Positions 35,791 to 48,300 of a stretch of DNA of 64,000 nucleotides are shown here, piece by piece (the stretch's first letter is position 1; every line of letters begins with the position of its first letter). The position numbers were made by a program, and so were the translations under genes. The notes under the pieces are model-generated. The model had not been told where the DNA came from, searched no databases, and saw nothing but the letters and a program-made list of their open reading frames with translations. Source of the stretch: Luzula sylvatica (taxonomy: Eukaryota > Streptophyta > Magnoliopsida > Poales > Juncaceae); contig OX326957.1 in assembly GCA_946800325.1 (NCBI GenBank), positions 22,073,007 to 22,137,006 of the forward strand, written 5' to 3'.

Positions 35791-37141
35791 TCCTACCAAA
35801 GTTACTCAAATATCTTGGAAACCCAGGTACTGATTACGAAATTTTAATCTTTATAGGATTTTATTCCATTTTTTAATTTAATTTGATATTGGTTTGTTAT
35901 GCTCGCTAAGTGTTCGATGGAATGCCTTAAAACGATAAAATATTATATTTATGGTTATTAATGGCTCCAATTTGCAGGGTATTCTTATACAAGGGCTTTC
36001 TATCCAATGAAGAATGCGACCACCTCATCAAACTGGTATTAAAAATATATTTTTCATTCAAAGTACAAAGATTATAAACTAGGAGAGACTTATATTAATG
36101 AAATTACGAATCATTTCATTTGATTCAGGCCAAGGCAAAATTGGAGAAATCAATGGTCGCTGATAACCAATCAGGAAAGAGTCTCGCGAGCGAGGTCCGT
36201 ACCAGTTCCGGCATGTTCTTGGCCAAGCACCAGGTACCGAAATTTCGCCTCTCAACTCCACTTCACTTTTCAAACTTCAAATCTAATAATTTCTTTTTCT
36301 ATTTTGAAGGACAAAATAGTCAATAAAATTGAGGAACGAATCGCCGCATGGACCTTCCTCCCCGAAGGTAATAACAAAGAAATTTCAAAATAATGCAAGG
36401 TTATATTTGCATAATTCATTTCATAAAACATGGTTACAGAGAGTGCCGAGTCGATTCAAATTCTTAGATACCGACATGGAGAAAAGTACGAGCCACATTT
36501 TGACTATTTTCACGATAAAGTCAACCAAGCACGTGGGGGCCACAGACTCGCCACGGTTCTCATGTATTTATCCGATGTTCAAATGGGGGGCGAAACCGTC
36601 TTTCCTAACGCTGAGGTAACTTCAAAAAGTGCATAAATTTCAAAAATGCCCTTGCAATAATTGGTGTTTAATTTTTTTTTCTTATTAAAGGGTAAACATT
36701 TACAAATTAAGGACGAGACGTGGTCAGAATGTGCACGACAAGGTTTAGCAGGTACCATAAATAATTAAAAAATAACAAAATATTGACACTAATTATTTAA
36801 TATTATTTTTTTTTATAGTGAAAGCGATAAAAGGTGACGCGGCATTGTTTTTCAATTTAAACATTGACGGTACGCCCGATCCGTATAGTCTACATGGGAG
36901 TTGTCCGGTCATAGAGGGCGAGAAATGGTCCGCGCCGAAATGGATCCATGTGGGTTCGTTCGATAATTACAAGTCGTATATTTCGTCTGACGATTGTTCT
37001 GACGAGAATGCGAGTTGCGCGCAATGGGCTGTTAGTGGTGAGTGTGAGAAAAATCCTAGTTATATGATTGGGAGTGAGAGCGTGCCTGGACATTGTAGAC
37101 GAAGTTGTGGGGTTTGTGGCGGTTCTAAGTTGGAGGAGTAA
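35708..37141 (+). CDS. Prolyl 4-hydroxylase with C-terminal ShKT domain
   Basis: Seven exons: 35708-35826, 35978-36035, 36129-36233, 36310-36367, 36440-36615, 36691-36751, 36819-37141. All introns are GT-AG; the phases close to a 299-residue protein. An N-terminal hydrophobic segment (FLIFGFLVCIVLIPIF) acts as a signal anchor for the ER/Golgi. The 2-oxoglutarate/Fe(II) dioxygenase core shows the iron ligands H and D in EPHFDYFHD, the distal His in YSLHGSCP and the 2-oxoglutarate Lys in EGEKWSAPKW. The last about 45 residues form a ShKT domain with six Cys (DDCSDEN...CAQW...GEC...HCRRSCGVC). These enzymes hydroxylate Pro in extensins, arabinogalactan proteins and signalling peptides before O-glycosylation (family knowledge). 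The start at 35708 is chosen because it gives the signal anchor in frame with the catalytic exons. The gene looks intact. Confidence 0.95.
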
Positions 37142-38300
37142 TTGTTTGGATTTTGTGATGATAAATTTAGGTTTGTTTATAAATTATATATGATTTTGGA
37201 TTTATAAAGAGGGAGTATTTTCATAAAAATAATTATACAAAATAACTACGTGCACATTTTATATCGAGTTACGACATGTAAACATATGTACCGTTTCAAA
37301 CTTATTGAACAGGACCACTTCAATTACAATCATGAAATTGTCATAAAAACACAAATGATATAATCCTAGTTTTGCCTTCATGTTGGCTAGGTAAATTTTG
37401 TTCCTAATTGTAGTTGTAATTGCATTTTCTTTTCTCTAAATTTAGGATGAAAACAAGAGAATACTCTAAGTCTCCTAATTCTAAACTTCTAATCTATATC
37501 CATGCATACTAATATATTTTTAAACACAACATAAATTTTCTTTAGGCCGTAAAATACAAGCCATATCATATTTTCTAACAACCTAAACCTATTTTTTTTA
37601 TTTGACCTGTTTTTCTTTTCCGTTTTATTTTTGCTGACAACCTAAACCTAAACCTATTTTTCCATATCATATTTTCAAACAACCTAAACCTATTTTTCTT
37701 TTCCGTTTTATTTTTGCTGATGAATATTCTTGAGAAAACGCAGATCTTTATTTATTGTTAACTTTTACCGGTTCAGTTTTCCGTTAGCTTATGAGGTTAG
37801 AGTCAGAAACGATTCCGTGATTTTGGAGGCTCTCAGAGTATAGATGAGAATTTTGTGTTTGTTCTCCATTTTGTGTTAGATAAATCTTTTATTAAAATAA
37901 GATCCTCTATTTTGAAGAAATATTGCATGATTTCCTCCAGCATCTTATGAATAATATCTGCAATATATTTGACATTTTAAAATTAAAATATTTTTTTAAC
38001 ATGCAATGAATTCCTATATATATATATATTTTAAAAATTCATATATGAAGTAAAAAGTTAAATGCCATATTCATGTCCCCAAAATACTAATTGTGTGATT
38101 GAAATTAAAATCATGCTTATTACCTGAGAGATGAACTATTCGGCCTTGGGCCTTGGCCCGTTTCTTAATTAACAATTAGCCCAGCAATTTGCAATTATTT
38201 CTCTTTTCTAAATAAAATATAAAAAAGATGTACAATTTGTAGTTTTAAAACAGGCTCGAACTATTAATTAGGTCGAAAGATTAGAGTTCTATTAAGCTAC
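37142..38300. other. Intergenic region between prolyl 4-hydroxylase and the GUB_WAK gene
   Basis: 3' UTR and AT-rich spacer. A block near 37562-37637 (CATATCATATTTTC, AACCTAAACCTATTTTT, TTTTCTTTTCCGTTTTATTT) is duplicated at about 37662-37721. No gene seen. Confidence 0.6.
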
Positions 38301-38308
38301 CTATATAG
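38301..38308 (+). promoter_or_regulatory. Probable TATA box of the GUB_WAK gene
   Basis: CTATATAG 64 bp before the ATG at 38372, followed by a CT-rich leader. Confidence 0.5.
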
Positions 38309-38371
38309 TTCGTTTCTACACACAAACACAGACAATTAAAGAGTATTCTCTCTCTCATCCTCTCACTCATC

Positions 38372-39925
38372 ATGGTGAGACCCCAATTTCACCTCTTCCC
38401 CCCTTCTCTCTTAACTTTCGCTCTCCTCATCCTCCCTTCTATTTCTGCATCCTCATGCAAATCCTCATGCGGCGGACTTCAAGTTTACTACCCGTTCGGA
38501 TCCGGACCCGGTTGTGGAAGTCCATTATTTCAACCACATGTAACTTGTAACCCTAATACCCAAATCCTCACCCTAACAACCCGTTCCGGATCGTATCCAA
38601 TCCAATCAATCGACTACACAAACCAAATCTTAACCTTATCGGACCCGACCATGTCCACTTGTTATTCTATCTCTTCGAGTCACGGTTTCTCTCTCGACTC
38701 TGATGCGCCATTCACGTTCACATACACCAATATATTCGCCCTTCTTAGTTGCTCGAGTGTAAATTATACATTGTGCGACACGACTAGTCCACATATATGC
38801 GGTCTCCTGTACACTTGCCTACCATTTGTTACACTTTCCCAAGCCGTTTCCGCGTGTTGTGTTTATGTGCCATCTAGTTTGGGTCCAGATTTTCGAATGG
38901 ATTTGAGTAAGATTGGTTGTAGTTCGTATAGCGCGGTTTATGATTTTGGTGGTGCGGAGGCGAATCCTACAGGCTGGCGGTACGGAATAACGGTTAAGTA
39001 CCGGTTTAGCGTGGATAATGAGTATCCAAGATTATGTATGGATTGTGAAAAGAGTAACGGAGTGTGTGGATATAGTGAAGAATTAAATGAACAATTTATT
39101 TGTAGTTGTGCAAATGGGGTTAATAGTTCTTCGAATTGCTACTTTAGGGGTGCAATTTGGAGTGGTGGAGGAAAGATTGAGGTCTTTAAGATCGGTACAT
39201 ACTTTTTATAATATAATAAATTAGAAAATTTTTAATTTTTATCCCTCATTTCCATCGCATTTCCTCCACACTAATTAATCCTATAATTAGTAAAATAAAT
39301 TAACTATTAATTCATAGTTACTAAAAATTTAATATATAATTAATGTCTCTGCCAATTAAAGATTAATTACGAATATTGCAAAATAGTTCATTATGAATTA
39401 ATCGTTAATTCACAATGTTAATTATAAGATTAATTATTGTGGGGAAAATGTTGGGGAAATGAGGAGGCAAAATAGAAGGCATCAATAAACTAATAATAGC
39501 ATAAGGGTGCAATCCATTTAACTGAGATTGGGGCACCATATCAAACCCTTTTTTCTTTGTAAAAAAAAAAAATTTGGGCATACACTACCTCTCTCTCAAA
39601 AGCTTCGATGACATGAATATTGTTTAATATTTTAAAAATTAAAATATTAATTAATAATTTGACATCTTAATTGGATGTTCAATCATAAATTAGGATAATC
39701 AAAATTTTAAATTAAGATGTTAAATCATGTATTCATATGTTAATTTTTAATGTGTTAAATTATATTCACGTCATTAAGATTTTTGAGAGAAAGTACTAGA
39801 AAGTGTACATCACTATTCTGGTAACAGTCGTATATACACAATGATAATGATTATTTCTGCTTTTTTTTGTAGGATTTTGGTTAGTAGCTTCACCTTTAGT
39901 GCTGGGAATAACAAAATGGATGTAA
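38372..39925 (+). CDS. Wall-associated-kinase-like galacturonan-binding protein without kinase
   Basis: Two exons, 38372-39194 and 39873-39925 (GT-AG intron of 678 bp), giving about 291 residues. Residues 1-27 are a signal peptide. A Cys-rich N-terminal region from about residue 28 (SSCKSSCGGLQVYYPFGSGPGCG) matches the GUB_WAK_bind galacturonan-binding module. The C-terminal Cys-rich part (LCMDCEKSNGVCGY, FICSCANGVNSSSNC) matches the WAK-associated module. There is no kinase domain. Exon 1 read through would end at 39211 after an odd KIGTYFL tail. Splicing instead gives KIG joined to FWLVASPLVLGITKWM, a short hydrophobic C-terminus as in kinase-less relatives that may be membrane or GPI attached. 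I infer the splice from the tgtag acceptor and the fit; it is not proven. Likely extracellular, binding pectin. Confidence 0.82.
39244..39464. mobile_element. MITE in the GUB_WAK intron
   Basis: Inverted ends CCTCATTTCC...CACACTAATTAATC and GATTAATTATTGTGGGG...GGAAATGAGG, about 220 bp, with a palindromic AT-rich core. No clear target duplication. It accounts for about one third of the intron. Confidence 0.6.
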
Positions 39926-40090
39926 ATAAGTTTGGATAGTGTTTGGCAGAAAATCTTTATGCATTGTTCTCCTTAATTTTTTCCGTCTTTTTAACGTAAC
40001 AAGGTTGATATTTTGTATGTAATCTTGTTTGCACGTGTAACCCTGTAAACTTGTTATTTTTCTTATGTAGTTATGACATCTTTTATATAT

Positions 40091-40401
<311 letters not shown>

Positions 40402-40895
40402 ATCTATAGTACAACCAATTTTACCAAGGTCTTTAGCATTATATATGAAAATTTATAAGAAGTAACTAAATAGGTGCAAATTTTTTCAAAAAAAAAAACT
40501 AAATAGGTGCAAATAAGAGGTTTGCAGGGGTTCTTAAGATAAATTCTATGGTTCTTGTTTCCTAGCATTAAAAACTGACAAAGAATAAGTTCTTTTGCAT
40601 TACATTGGCATATAAACTTTATCGTGACATAAATTTATCACAGAATAAGAATCGTATATTGAGACTGGAGAGTAATGATTGATATGGACCATACATATTT
40701 TCCCACCATGACAAAAATTATATAAATTTATCACGTGGCTTGTCACGTCAGCATGACTAAATTTTTCTGCACGTCACTGATCCAAACCTAGTATTTTTGT
40801 TGTTAATCTGTTTATTTTTGGCTCTGTTTTGAAACTCACCATTAATTATCTCATTCTTTCTCTTGTTGGGAGACATGCAACAGTTTTATTATGAA

Positions 40896-41735
40896 CTAGC
40901 AATAGGCTGCGCAATTTGCGCGGGTCATCATATTCTTTTTTTATATATTTTTATATAATTTGTTTAAATAAAATCGGCGCGGTTACGTTTAAACTCAATT
41001 AATATAATTATGATATGTTTACAAATATATTAATGTCAATAAATATATTATAATTAATAAACGTTCATGAAATTGATATATCATGAATGTATGTGTTATT
41101 ATTAATTACAGTCTATGAAATTGGTCTATCATTATAAATCCACACAAAATAAATAAAATATAACATGTTATATTTCAAACAAAATTAAAGTTTCAAAATA
41201 AACAAAACCGTGAATAATACACATAAAACATAAATATATATTTGAAATTTCATTCTTTAACATAAAAAATGTCATTTAAAAAAAAAAAAATACAATTGTA
41301 AATTATACCATAAATGTTTACAATTGAACAATTGTTTCATACGAGAATTATATATGGTACCCCCAATATAAAAAAAGTAACATTCTTGATGAGGCGGCAA
41401 AAGAGGATTGAGTAGGTAGATTAATATTATTAATTGACTCAGTTAACGATTTAATTGACCGTTTAATTGAATTGACACGTCAATTAACATTTACTAATAT
41501 TAACATGTTGTAAATTATTGATGTGTTAATTAAACGTGTCAATTAATATTTAATTGAGTAAATTAGAAATACTAATCAATCCACTTTGTAATAAGTTTGG
41601 GGTGTCAAGTATATTTTACTTCCATACATGAGCATATAATTTGGGTTGCAATAGCAAAAAACAAAAAAAAAAAAACCCTACACATGATAGTTTGTGTTGA
41701 ATTTGAGTTGCAATAGCAAAAAACTCAAAAAAAAA
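40896..41735 (-). mobile_element. Helitron-type element, copy H1 (3' end at 40896)
   Basis: On the minus strand the sequence ends with a GC hairpin (CCGCGCAAATTGCGCAG), a 7-nt spacer and CTAG, followed by T: the plant Helitron 3' end. The body is the inverted counterpart of element H2 at 49010-50272. Shared blocks are GACACGTCAATTAACATTTA, AATATTAACATGTTGTAAATTATT and TAACATGTTATATTT. The 5' end is not defined; a hAT element abuts it at about 41743. No Rep-helicase. Confidence 0.65.
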
Positions 41736-41769
41736 AATACTCGACGTGGCTGGATCTTGAATCGTATTC

Positions 41770-41771
<2 letters not shown>

Positions 41772-41838
<67 letters not shown>
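41772..41838 (+). repeat. 67-nt G homopolymer
   Basis: An uninterrupted run of G inside the hAT left end, flanked by ATTCTT and CGAAATATAAAC. Homopolymers this long are rare and error-prone in sequencing. Confidence 0.9.
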
Positions 41839-42000
41839 CGAAATATAAACACAAAATATAACACAAAATATTTTTCATTTAAATTGGTAACTAACACATA
41901 ATACAAATATATTCTGACTATAGTAAAATTAGTCTTACAAAAACAACAAAATATATAATACAAATATCAAAATAACTATTTTAATTAATATCTAACCCAT

Positions 42001-43220
42001 CTAAAGCCGAGCTCTTCGCTCTTTTAAATTTTTGAAGTCTTCAATTAATTCATCTAAAGTGAAATTTTCCGCAATTTCTCTTTCGATATGCACAACCAAA
42101 CTATCCGCGAGAAATTCATCTTCCATCCTATTACGAAGTCTCGTCTTTACTATTTTCATTGCCGAAAATGCACGTTCAGCCGATGCGGTAGAAACGGGAA
42201 GCGTTAGAAGCAACCGAATTAATCTATCGACCAAACTAAAATTAGATTATTTTTTGGTCTCTACAAGAACTCGACACAAATCAGAAATGGTTTCTAAATT
42301 ATTGAACTTTGCATTTTGTGGGATCTCGATAACAAAATGACGTAATTGAAAGTTCAACGTAATTTTTTCTTGATTACTAAAATCTGTGGGATAATACTTC
42401 TCAACCAAAGAACATATATCATCAATGTTCACATCAACATAACCGTTTTTCGGAACTAGAGAATTCGTAAGAAGTAAGAGTTCCATTGCGGATTCATTAA
42501 ATCTATGGTTTAATTCTTGAATTTGAGTATCGAGAGTTACAAAGAAAACCTCTACCCGGTAGTAATGCTCGGTGGTGAAAGAGTTTGGTTGGTGCCGAGC
42601 ACGACCTCCACGCAAAATAAATGTCGCACTAAAATCGGGAACAACAATTCCATGCTTTTCACAAAACTTAACCACCTTAGCTAGCATGTTTTCCCAACCT
42701 CTTTCCCTTAGATTTTGAAGAAGGCGTTTCGTGGTTGAAACCGAATCCGTTGCATTGCCAATATCTTGGGTTTGTTTTTGCAAATTTTGGCAAAGAATAT
42801 CGGTGATACCCATTATTTCCTGCATCATTATTAAAATGAAAACAAATTCAAATGATACCAAGTATTGGTAAGAAGTATCCGCATCCGCTCGCAAAGAACT
42901 AGATGCTTCTCGATCCGTGATAGCATCTTGGAGAACATTGCTTGTTGCATGAAACATGCTAATCAAGCTACATATGGAGTTGTAATGAGAACTCCAATGA
43001 GTATCTCCTGCTCGTTTCAAGGTACCTACTTGATTCGCACCTTTACCGGTTTCAAGCTCGTCGATCTCTAATAAATGAGCAAACTCGACTTCTTGTGCAT
43101 TTCGTAACTCGTCGTGCCGTTTAGAAGAACCAACAACGGTGTTTATAATAAACAAGAGTTTTTGAAAAAATTGGTTTGTTGGAATTACATCTTTTGATGC
43201 CGCAACTAGCGCTAGTTTTT
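42001..43220 (-). pseudogene. hAT transposase, C-terminal half (ZMYM1-like)
   Basis: Minus-strand coding in one frame. It includes LALVAASKDVIPTNQFF upstream of the first Met, then GDTHWSSHYNSICSLISMF, and the hAT dimerisation region with LTLPVSTASAERAFSAMKIV near the C-terminus. This is the plant hAT group annotated as zinc finger MYM-type protein 1-like / DUF4371. One in-frame TAA at 42247-42249 splits the C-terminal dimerisation domain from the rest. The N-terminal zinc finger and first catalytic Asp region are missing: homology stops near 43220 and non-coding sequence with a tandem TTTAAGAGATATAAGACTTT duplication (43217 and 43285) follows. It cannot encode a working transposase. Confidence 0.88.
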
Positions 43221-43531
43221 TTTAAGAGATATAAGACTTTGGGCTTGATTTAAAAAGAATATGGGCTTCAATGTATAAATTTTTTTAAGAGATATAAGAC
43301 TTTGGGTTTTATTCAAAAATTTAATTTATTACTTCAATTTATCAATTTTACTTTGTGTTTATTAAATCATAACTCACAATATATTTCATTATTTTTTGGG
43401 ACAGAAAATTAACATACATTTTTTATTTCGACATATCAAAATACATAACTATGAATAATATATACTACATGTTAAAAATTCTTGGGGGGGCGACCGCCCC
43501 CCGCGGCCCTCACTAAGATCCGCCCCTGGGT

Positions 43532-45906
43532 GGAATGTTGAGAATTATAACTATAGATAGATAGATAGATTTATACTAATTATTCTTTAAATGTGGAAAA
43601 TTATATCATGTCATGGCACTCTAAATAATATTCATGATGTAATCACTCACGATATCACAATTTAATTAAATAAGTTGATTAACACACTTAATTGTCTCAA
43701 TTAAAAAAAAAATAATTGACGCGTTAATTCATTTTATTATGTTAATAGTAATAAATGCTAATTGACGTGTCAATTAAATAAAAAAAAATCTGTTTTCGAT
43801 TCATTACCATTTATCAAAATCTCAATCAAGTCCATAATATTTTAATTTGGTCAATGAGTTCCTTATTTTTTTAAAATATGAATATATTGAATACAAATAT
43901 ATTGTTTAACACGAATCTAATACTTGAGGTATTAAAATAGATCTATAAATCACGTATTTTTCAATGAATTAAATAGTTGCGCAGTAACGCAAACAGAGAA
44001 AAATATATCTAAAACACAGTCTCATAATTTATTAAATAACGACGCAATAATGCCTCATATCGCAAGTATAACATTCATTTGAAAAAAAAAATTATGTTGT
44101 CACGTCATTAAACATGACGTCATAGGCTACAATGTCACCAAATATTCTATGTCATGATTATCACATCACAAATTAACGGTCCAGTCATTAGTTAATGGAT
44201 GAAATGACCCAATTGAATCAAATTAAAAAGTAAGAGGGTGTTTGGTTCGTGCTTTTGAAATAAGATGTTTTGGCATACTCCATCATAGATTTCATTTTCG
44301 TGTTTTGCTTGCACGCTTGGTAATGAAATAAAGTAATACTCCATTTCCAAGGGCATAATTGGTGGGAATATGATTACCACCAAAATTGGTGGGTTTTCTC
44401 TATTCCCATGAGGAGGGAATACATTTTATTTTTTCTTTCAAAAATTAAATTATCAAGTCTTCTATAAATAAATTCATTTTTACACTTTTAAACTATGCCA
44501 TGAAATAAATAAGCGTATTAACCAAGCATGAGAATTGATTATGTCATGAAATGATATGCCTTGGCGTGCGATTCTTTGACATATTTTATGTTAATACATT
44601 CTCTAAAACACGAACCAAACGGTCCGTAAAAGACTTGATTGACCAAATTAAATGGTAAGTGATTTGATTGATCAAATAAAAACATTAGGAATTGATTGAA
44701 CTTTTGATAAAAGATAAGGAACCAAAAATATTTTTTTTTCTAAATGAAACGGTCAACTAAATTGTTAATTGACTGAATTAAAATTAATAATCAATCAATC
44801 TAATTGAGTGATGATGTCATCGATGATATTTTTTTGAGTTTGAGGAGCATCATATAAAAACCCTAAAAGAATATCCTTGAAATATATGTAGCATGAGATC
44901 TTTTTTCCAAAAAGTAATTATGATATTTTTCTAAAAAGAAGTCAGGATTGATGTCTAAAACGAGCAAAATATTAAGTTTTTCTGTTTTTCTCAAAAAACT
45001 CCGTAATTAAAGACTAACACAATCAATTTCTCTATTTTTCAGAAAATCGCAAAAATTGAATTATTACACCGGCAAAAAATAAATTATCATATTTTTCTAA
45101 AGATGCCAAAATTGATATCTAAATGAACAAATACTCAATTTCATGTTTTTCTCAAGAAAACTCCATAACAAATGCATGCAAATTTTTTGTTTTTTTTCAA
45201 AAAATTTCGTAGAAAATGCAAAAAATAAAGTCCTGGAAAAAAATCAACTATCATATTTTTATAAAAAAAATAAGCAAAATGAAGTCTAACACGATTAATA
45301 GAATTATATATGTTATCTAATAGCTCTAAATAAAAAAAAAGTAATATCCAAATTAACAAATTAATAGAAACATACAAGTATGTAGCAGACTTCCTTATTA
45401 TAAAAACTATAAAAATATAAATTAAAGAAAAATGTACATGCAATCTAAACCCACAAAATAAACATGTAGAAACTAGATCCTACTTGCATTTACAAACTGC
45501 TAGATCCTCCTTGAATTACAAACTGCTTCCCTGTAATGACGAGAATATTCCTTTTTAATCAACAAATTCAAACAAAAATAATAATAATTCAAGAATATAT
45601 ATAATTGGATTAAATTGAGGAATAATTGCATGATTAAGGGATTACATATTGATTGGAATAAATTGCACAATTAACATTTTGAGACATGATTAAATCGGAC
45701 ATTCTACTTGATTAAATTGGAATATTACTATTGACTAAGTAATCTCTTTAACAAAAAAAAACAACATTACAAGAACATAACAAATATTACAAGACACTAA
45801 AGATATCACACACTCAATATTAGAAAGAGAGACTATGATCTAAATTGTATACTAAATAAATATTACAAGTTAATTAACAACAATAATATCACATATATAA
45901 ACCGCA
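43532..45906. other. AT-rich intergenic region
   Basis: A GATA run at 43554-43570, scattered ATTGACRYGTYAAT blocks related to the H1/H2 Helitron bodies near 43715-43780, a Tourist-like MITE at 44234-44626, and repeated CTATTTTTCTAAA/TCTCAAGAAAACTCC-like blocks near 44930-45260. No gene seen. Confidence 0.6.
44234..44626. mobile_element. Tourist-like (PIF/Harbinger) MITE
   Basis: The left end GAGGGTGTTTGGTTCGTG and the right end CACGAACCAAACGGTCCG form terminal inverted repeats. The 3-bp target duplication TAA lies at 44231-44233 and 44627-44629. 393 bp, AT-rich, no coding. Confidence 0.82.
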
Positions 45907-47719
45907 CTAATCACTATCATCATCGCAAGGTACCCTAGATTGAATCACCACTCTCGCCCCCGAAGTCAACCTTTCTTCAATTCGCATCACTTTCTCCTCC
46001 TTATCCTTTCTAGAAGGTTCCGGAGACGCCTTGACGGTTATTCGTTTGCTTCCTCCAAGTGGCGTTTGACTTTGACTTTGACCGCCGTTCGAGATTCGCG
46101 GACAATCTGCAAGTGGCGAAGTTATCAGCTTTATCGTTCGAGGAAGACAACTCAATCTCGACGCTGACTCGTCATTCTCTATTTCGTCCTTTTCTTCAGT
46201 CATCGTTAACTTACTACTCCTACAAAATTTTCAATTTTTTAATAATGCAGGGGCATTTTTGCAAATTTCCATAATTGAATTAGGATTGAAGGACTAACCT
46301 CTCAGCATTATAAGAAGACGATTTTTTCAAGATTGGAATTTTTTCGCCTAAATTGTTATTTTCTTTGGACCAGTTAGTCTCGACTATGCTTCCACTAAAA
46401 TATTCCTTATCTTCGACCCTAGTTAAAAACCTCATGGAATTTCCATAAATAGGAGACGGCAATTCCATTTGAAAATAATTCGGTCTGTAATTATTCAAAC
46501 TCGAAACGAATCCATATCGATTGTTATTGTTATTCTTGACCGAAATGGACCCACAAGTTATTAGTTGCATGAGATAACTCGTTGGACTTAATTTAGGGTT
46601 TAGGCTCGGGAGAAAAATCTCTTCGTCCTCGTTCAAAACCCTAATTTGGTTGATTTTCCTCGCTTCGGAACGGATTAATGATTCGAGGGTTTCGGATTTG
46701 GTACAGTTTCGGGTGAAGTTTGTTAATTCAGGATCCGATAACCCATTATTGGTGGTATCAGTAGAAACAGAGATTTCACGTGATTTTTTTAGGGTTTCGT
46801 GTTTTTGTTCTTCGGTTTGTGTGGATGCGTCGATGGAGGATTTAACGAGTTTGATTTGAGGTTTTTGTCGTGATTGGTTGGGGGATTGGGAGGAGAGAGA
46901 AGAGGGGGAGTCTCTTTCTCTCTCTTCATCTCGAGATGAGTGAGAAAGAGGGGATAAGGGTTTCGGCCGTTTGTTCTGAATTGGAGGTGGAGAGGAAGAA
47001 GAAGACGAGGGCGAGTTTTCTTTTGATTTTGGTTTCGGGGGAATAACTGGAACCGGGATTTCTTGTCTTGGTCGGATTTGGTTTCCCGGTTTTGGATTTG
47101 CGGTGGCTTGATAGATCCCTTGTACAAAAGAAACAAAATTAGGGTACTTATTATGATAAAAAAAAATGTGATTGTGATGACAAAAATTAGAACAATGGAG
47201 GAAAAGAAATACCAGTAGGAGATTGGTCAAGGAGTTCAGAGCCTTTGAGAACATACTCGTTGCCATTGGCTGGTAAAATAAGATCGTCTTCAGAGAGATC
47301 GTGCCACACAAACCCGTTCTTGTAACTCCTGAATATTTAAACAAAATTCAAAAGATTAGATATTTATGAGATTTTTTTTTCGAAATGATTTGTTTTAATC
47401 GCATGCATGCAGAATTACCTCTTACAGGACCAAGAGTACGATGCTGCAATGCCTTTTCCTCTCACTGCATTCAGCCGGTCAATCAAATCTGAAAACAACG
47501 AAACGAAACGAAAATTCACAAAATTTGCCTTCGAATTCTAAATAAATCCCCAAAATTGAGCAATACCGTACTATTTCAAACCAAAAAAAAAAACAAACCT
47601 CGGAGATACAAGCCTTCAGGAGAAGAAAGAGGAACTTCAATGAAATGGGGGTGCTCAAGATGTCGATTTCTCGAAAGGTAATACACCACAGGTATCTTCC
47701 TCCTTCCTCTTCCCTCCAT
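45907..47719 (-). CDS. SOK: SOSEKI (DUF966) polarity protein
   Basis: Five exons on the minus strand: 47599-47719, 47419-47488, 47213-47328, 46299-47118, 45907-46219. All introns are GT-AG and the phases close to 479 residues. The N-terminal DIX-like domain (about residues 8-103) starts [19 protein letters not shown] and continues through [37 protein letters not shown] and [12 protein letters not shown]. The middle is long, Ser/Pro-rich and contains the conserved DASTQTEE motif. Conserved C-terminal motifs follow: [36 protein letters not shown] and [26 protein letters not shown] proteins form polar, DIX-polymer-based edge-localised complexes in plant cells (family knowledge). Which of the SOK paralogues this is cannot be decided here. 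Start chosen at the first ATG giving the full DIX-like domain. The gene looks intact. Confidence 0.94.
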
Positions 47720-48300
47720 TACAAAACCTCACTCTCAATTTCTCAGTCTGGTTATAAAATAGTAACAAAACAACGGATCTGTAGGCACAGCCTGGTAATT
47801 GCTCTATTGGGCACGAGGCAAGGAGAATAAATGGCAGAAAATTAATGGCGATAGAGAAGACCACAGTATTGCTCACAGTGCTCGGAGCTGAGCAGAGCAG
47901 GGCAGAGGAAGAGGACAACAGTGATGAACAGAGAGCGACAAGATTTAATTATGCTAAAACTCCGTACTTAAATTCCCGGATTTTATTAAATCAGAAACAG
48001 AATCTCTTATTTCCAGCATTCCACTTCTCGAATTATTCAAAATCATGATTCATTTTTCTGGATTTGTACACTTTTACTTCGGAAGAAGCGAAAAGCATTA
48101 ATTGGTGCGGTGAGGAGGCCGGTAAAATCAAAATCGAGGAAACGGGAGATTTTTTCCTGGATCCGGTCTACCACTAAATTATCAATACCGAACAAAGTAC
48201 GTTATGAAAATTAACTACACGGCGTATGCATTAAATGTGGAAGGTAGTGTTCAGGTAGAAAAAAAAGAATTGTGCGCTTTATACGGCACGCACCAGGGGC
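47720..48300. other. Promoter region of the SOSEKI gene and spacer
   Basis: Upstream of the minus-strand SOSEKI gene. A plus-strand frame at 47845-48048 is not supported by similarity or composition and is probably chance. No separate gene. Confidence 0.5.

Larger units (their letters stand above)
41743..43531 (-). mobile_element. hAT element, internally deleted
   Basis: The right end on the plus strand reads AAGATCCGCCCCTG, the complement of CAGGGGCGGATCTT, a common plant hAT end. The left end near GTGGCTGGATCTTGA is a diverged match. Both ends have ATTCTTGGGGG just inside; at the right it is 7 G, at the left it has expanded to 67 G. Between them is a transposase pseudogene lacking its N-terminal half. 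No 8-bp target duplication was confirmed, so the left boundary is approximate. Confidence 0.75.

Noticed and set aside
41616..41963. Minus-strand polyproline frame
   Set aside because: It is a translation of the 67-G run and has no biological support.
47845..48048. Plus-strand 67-codon frame upstream of SOSEKI
   Set aside because: It lies over the promoter and 5' UTR of a minus-strand gene, with no similarity or splice pattern.
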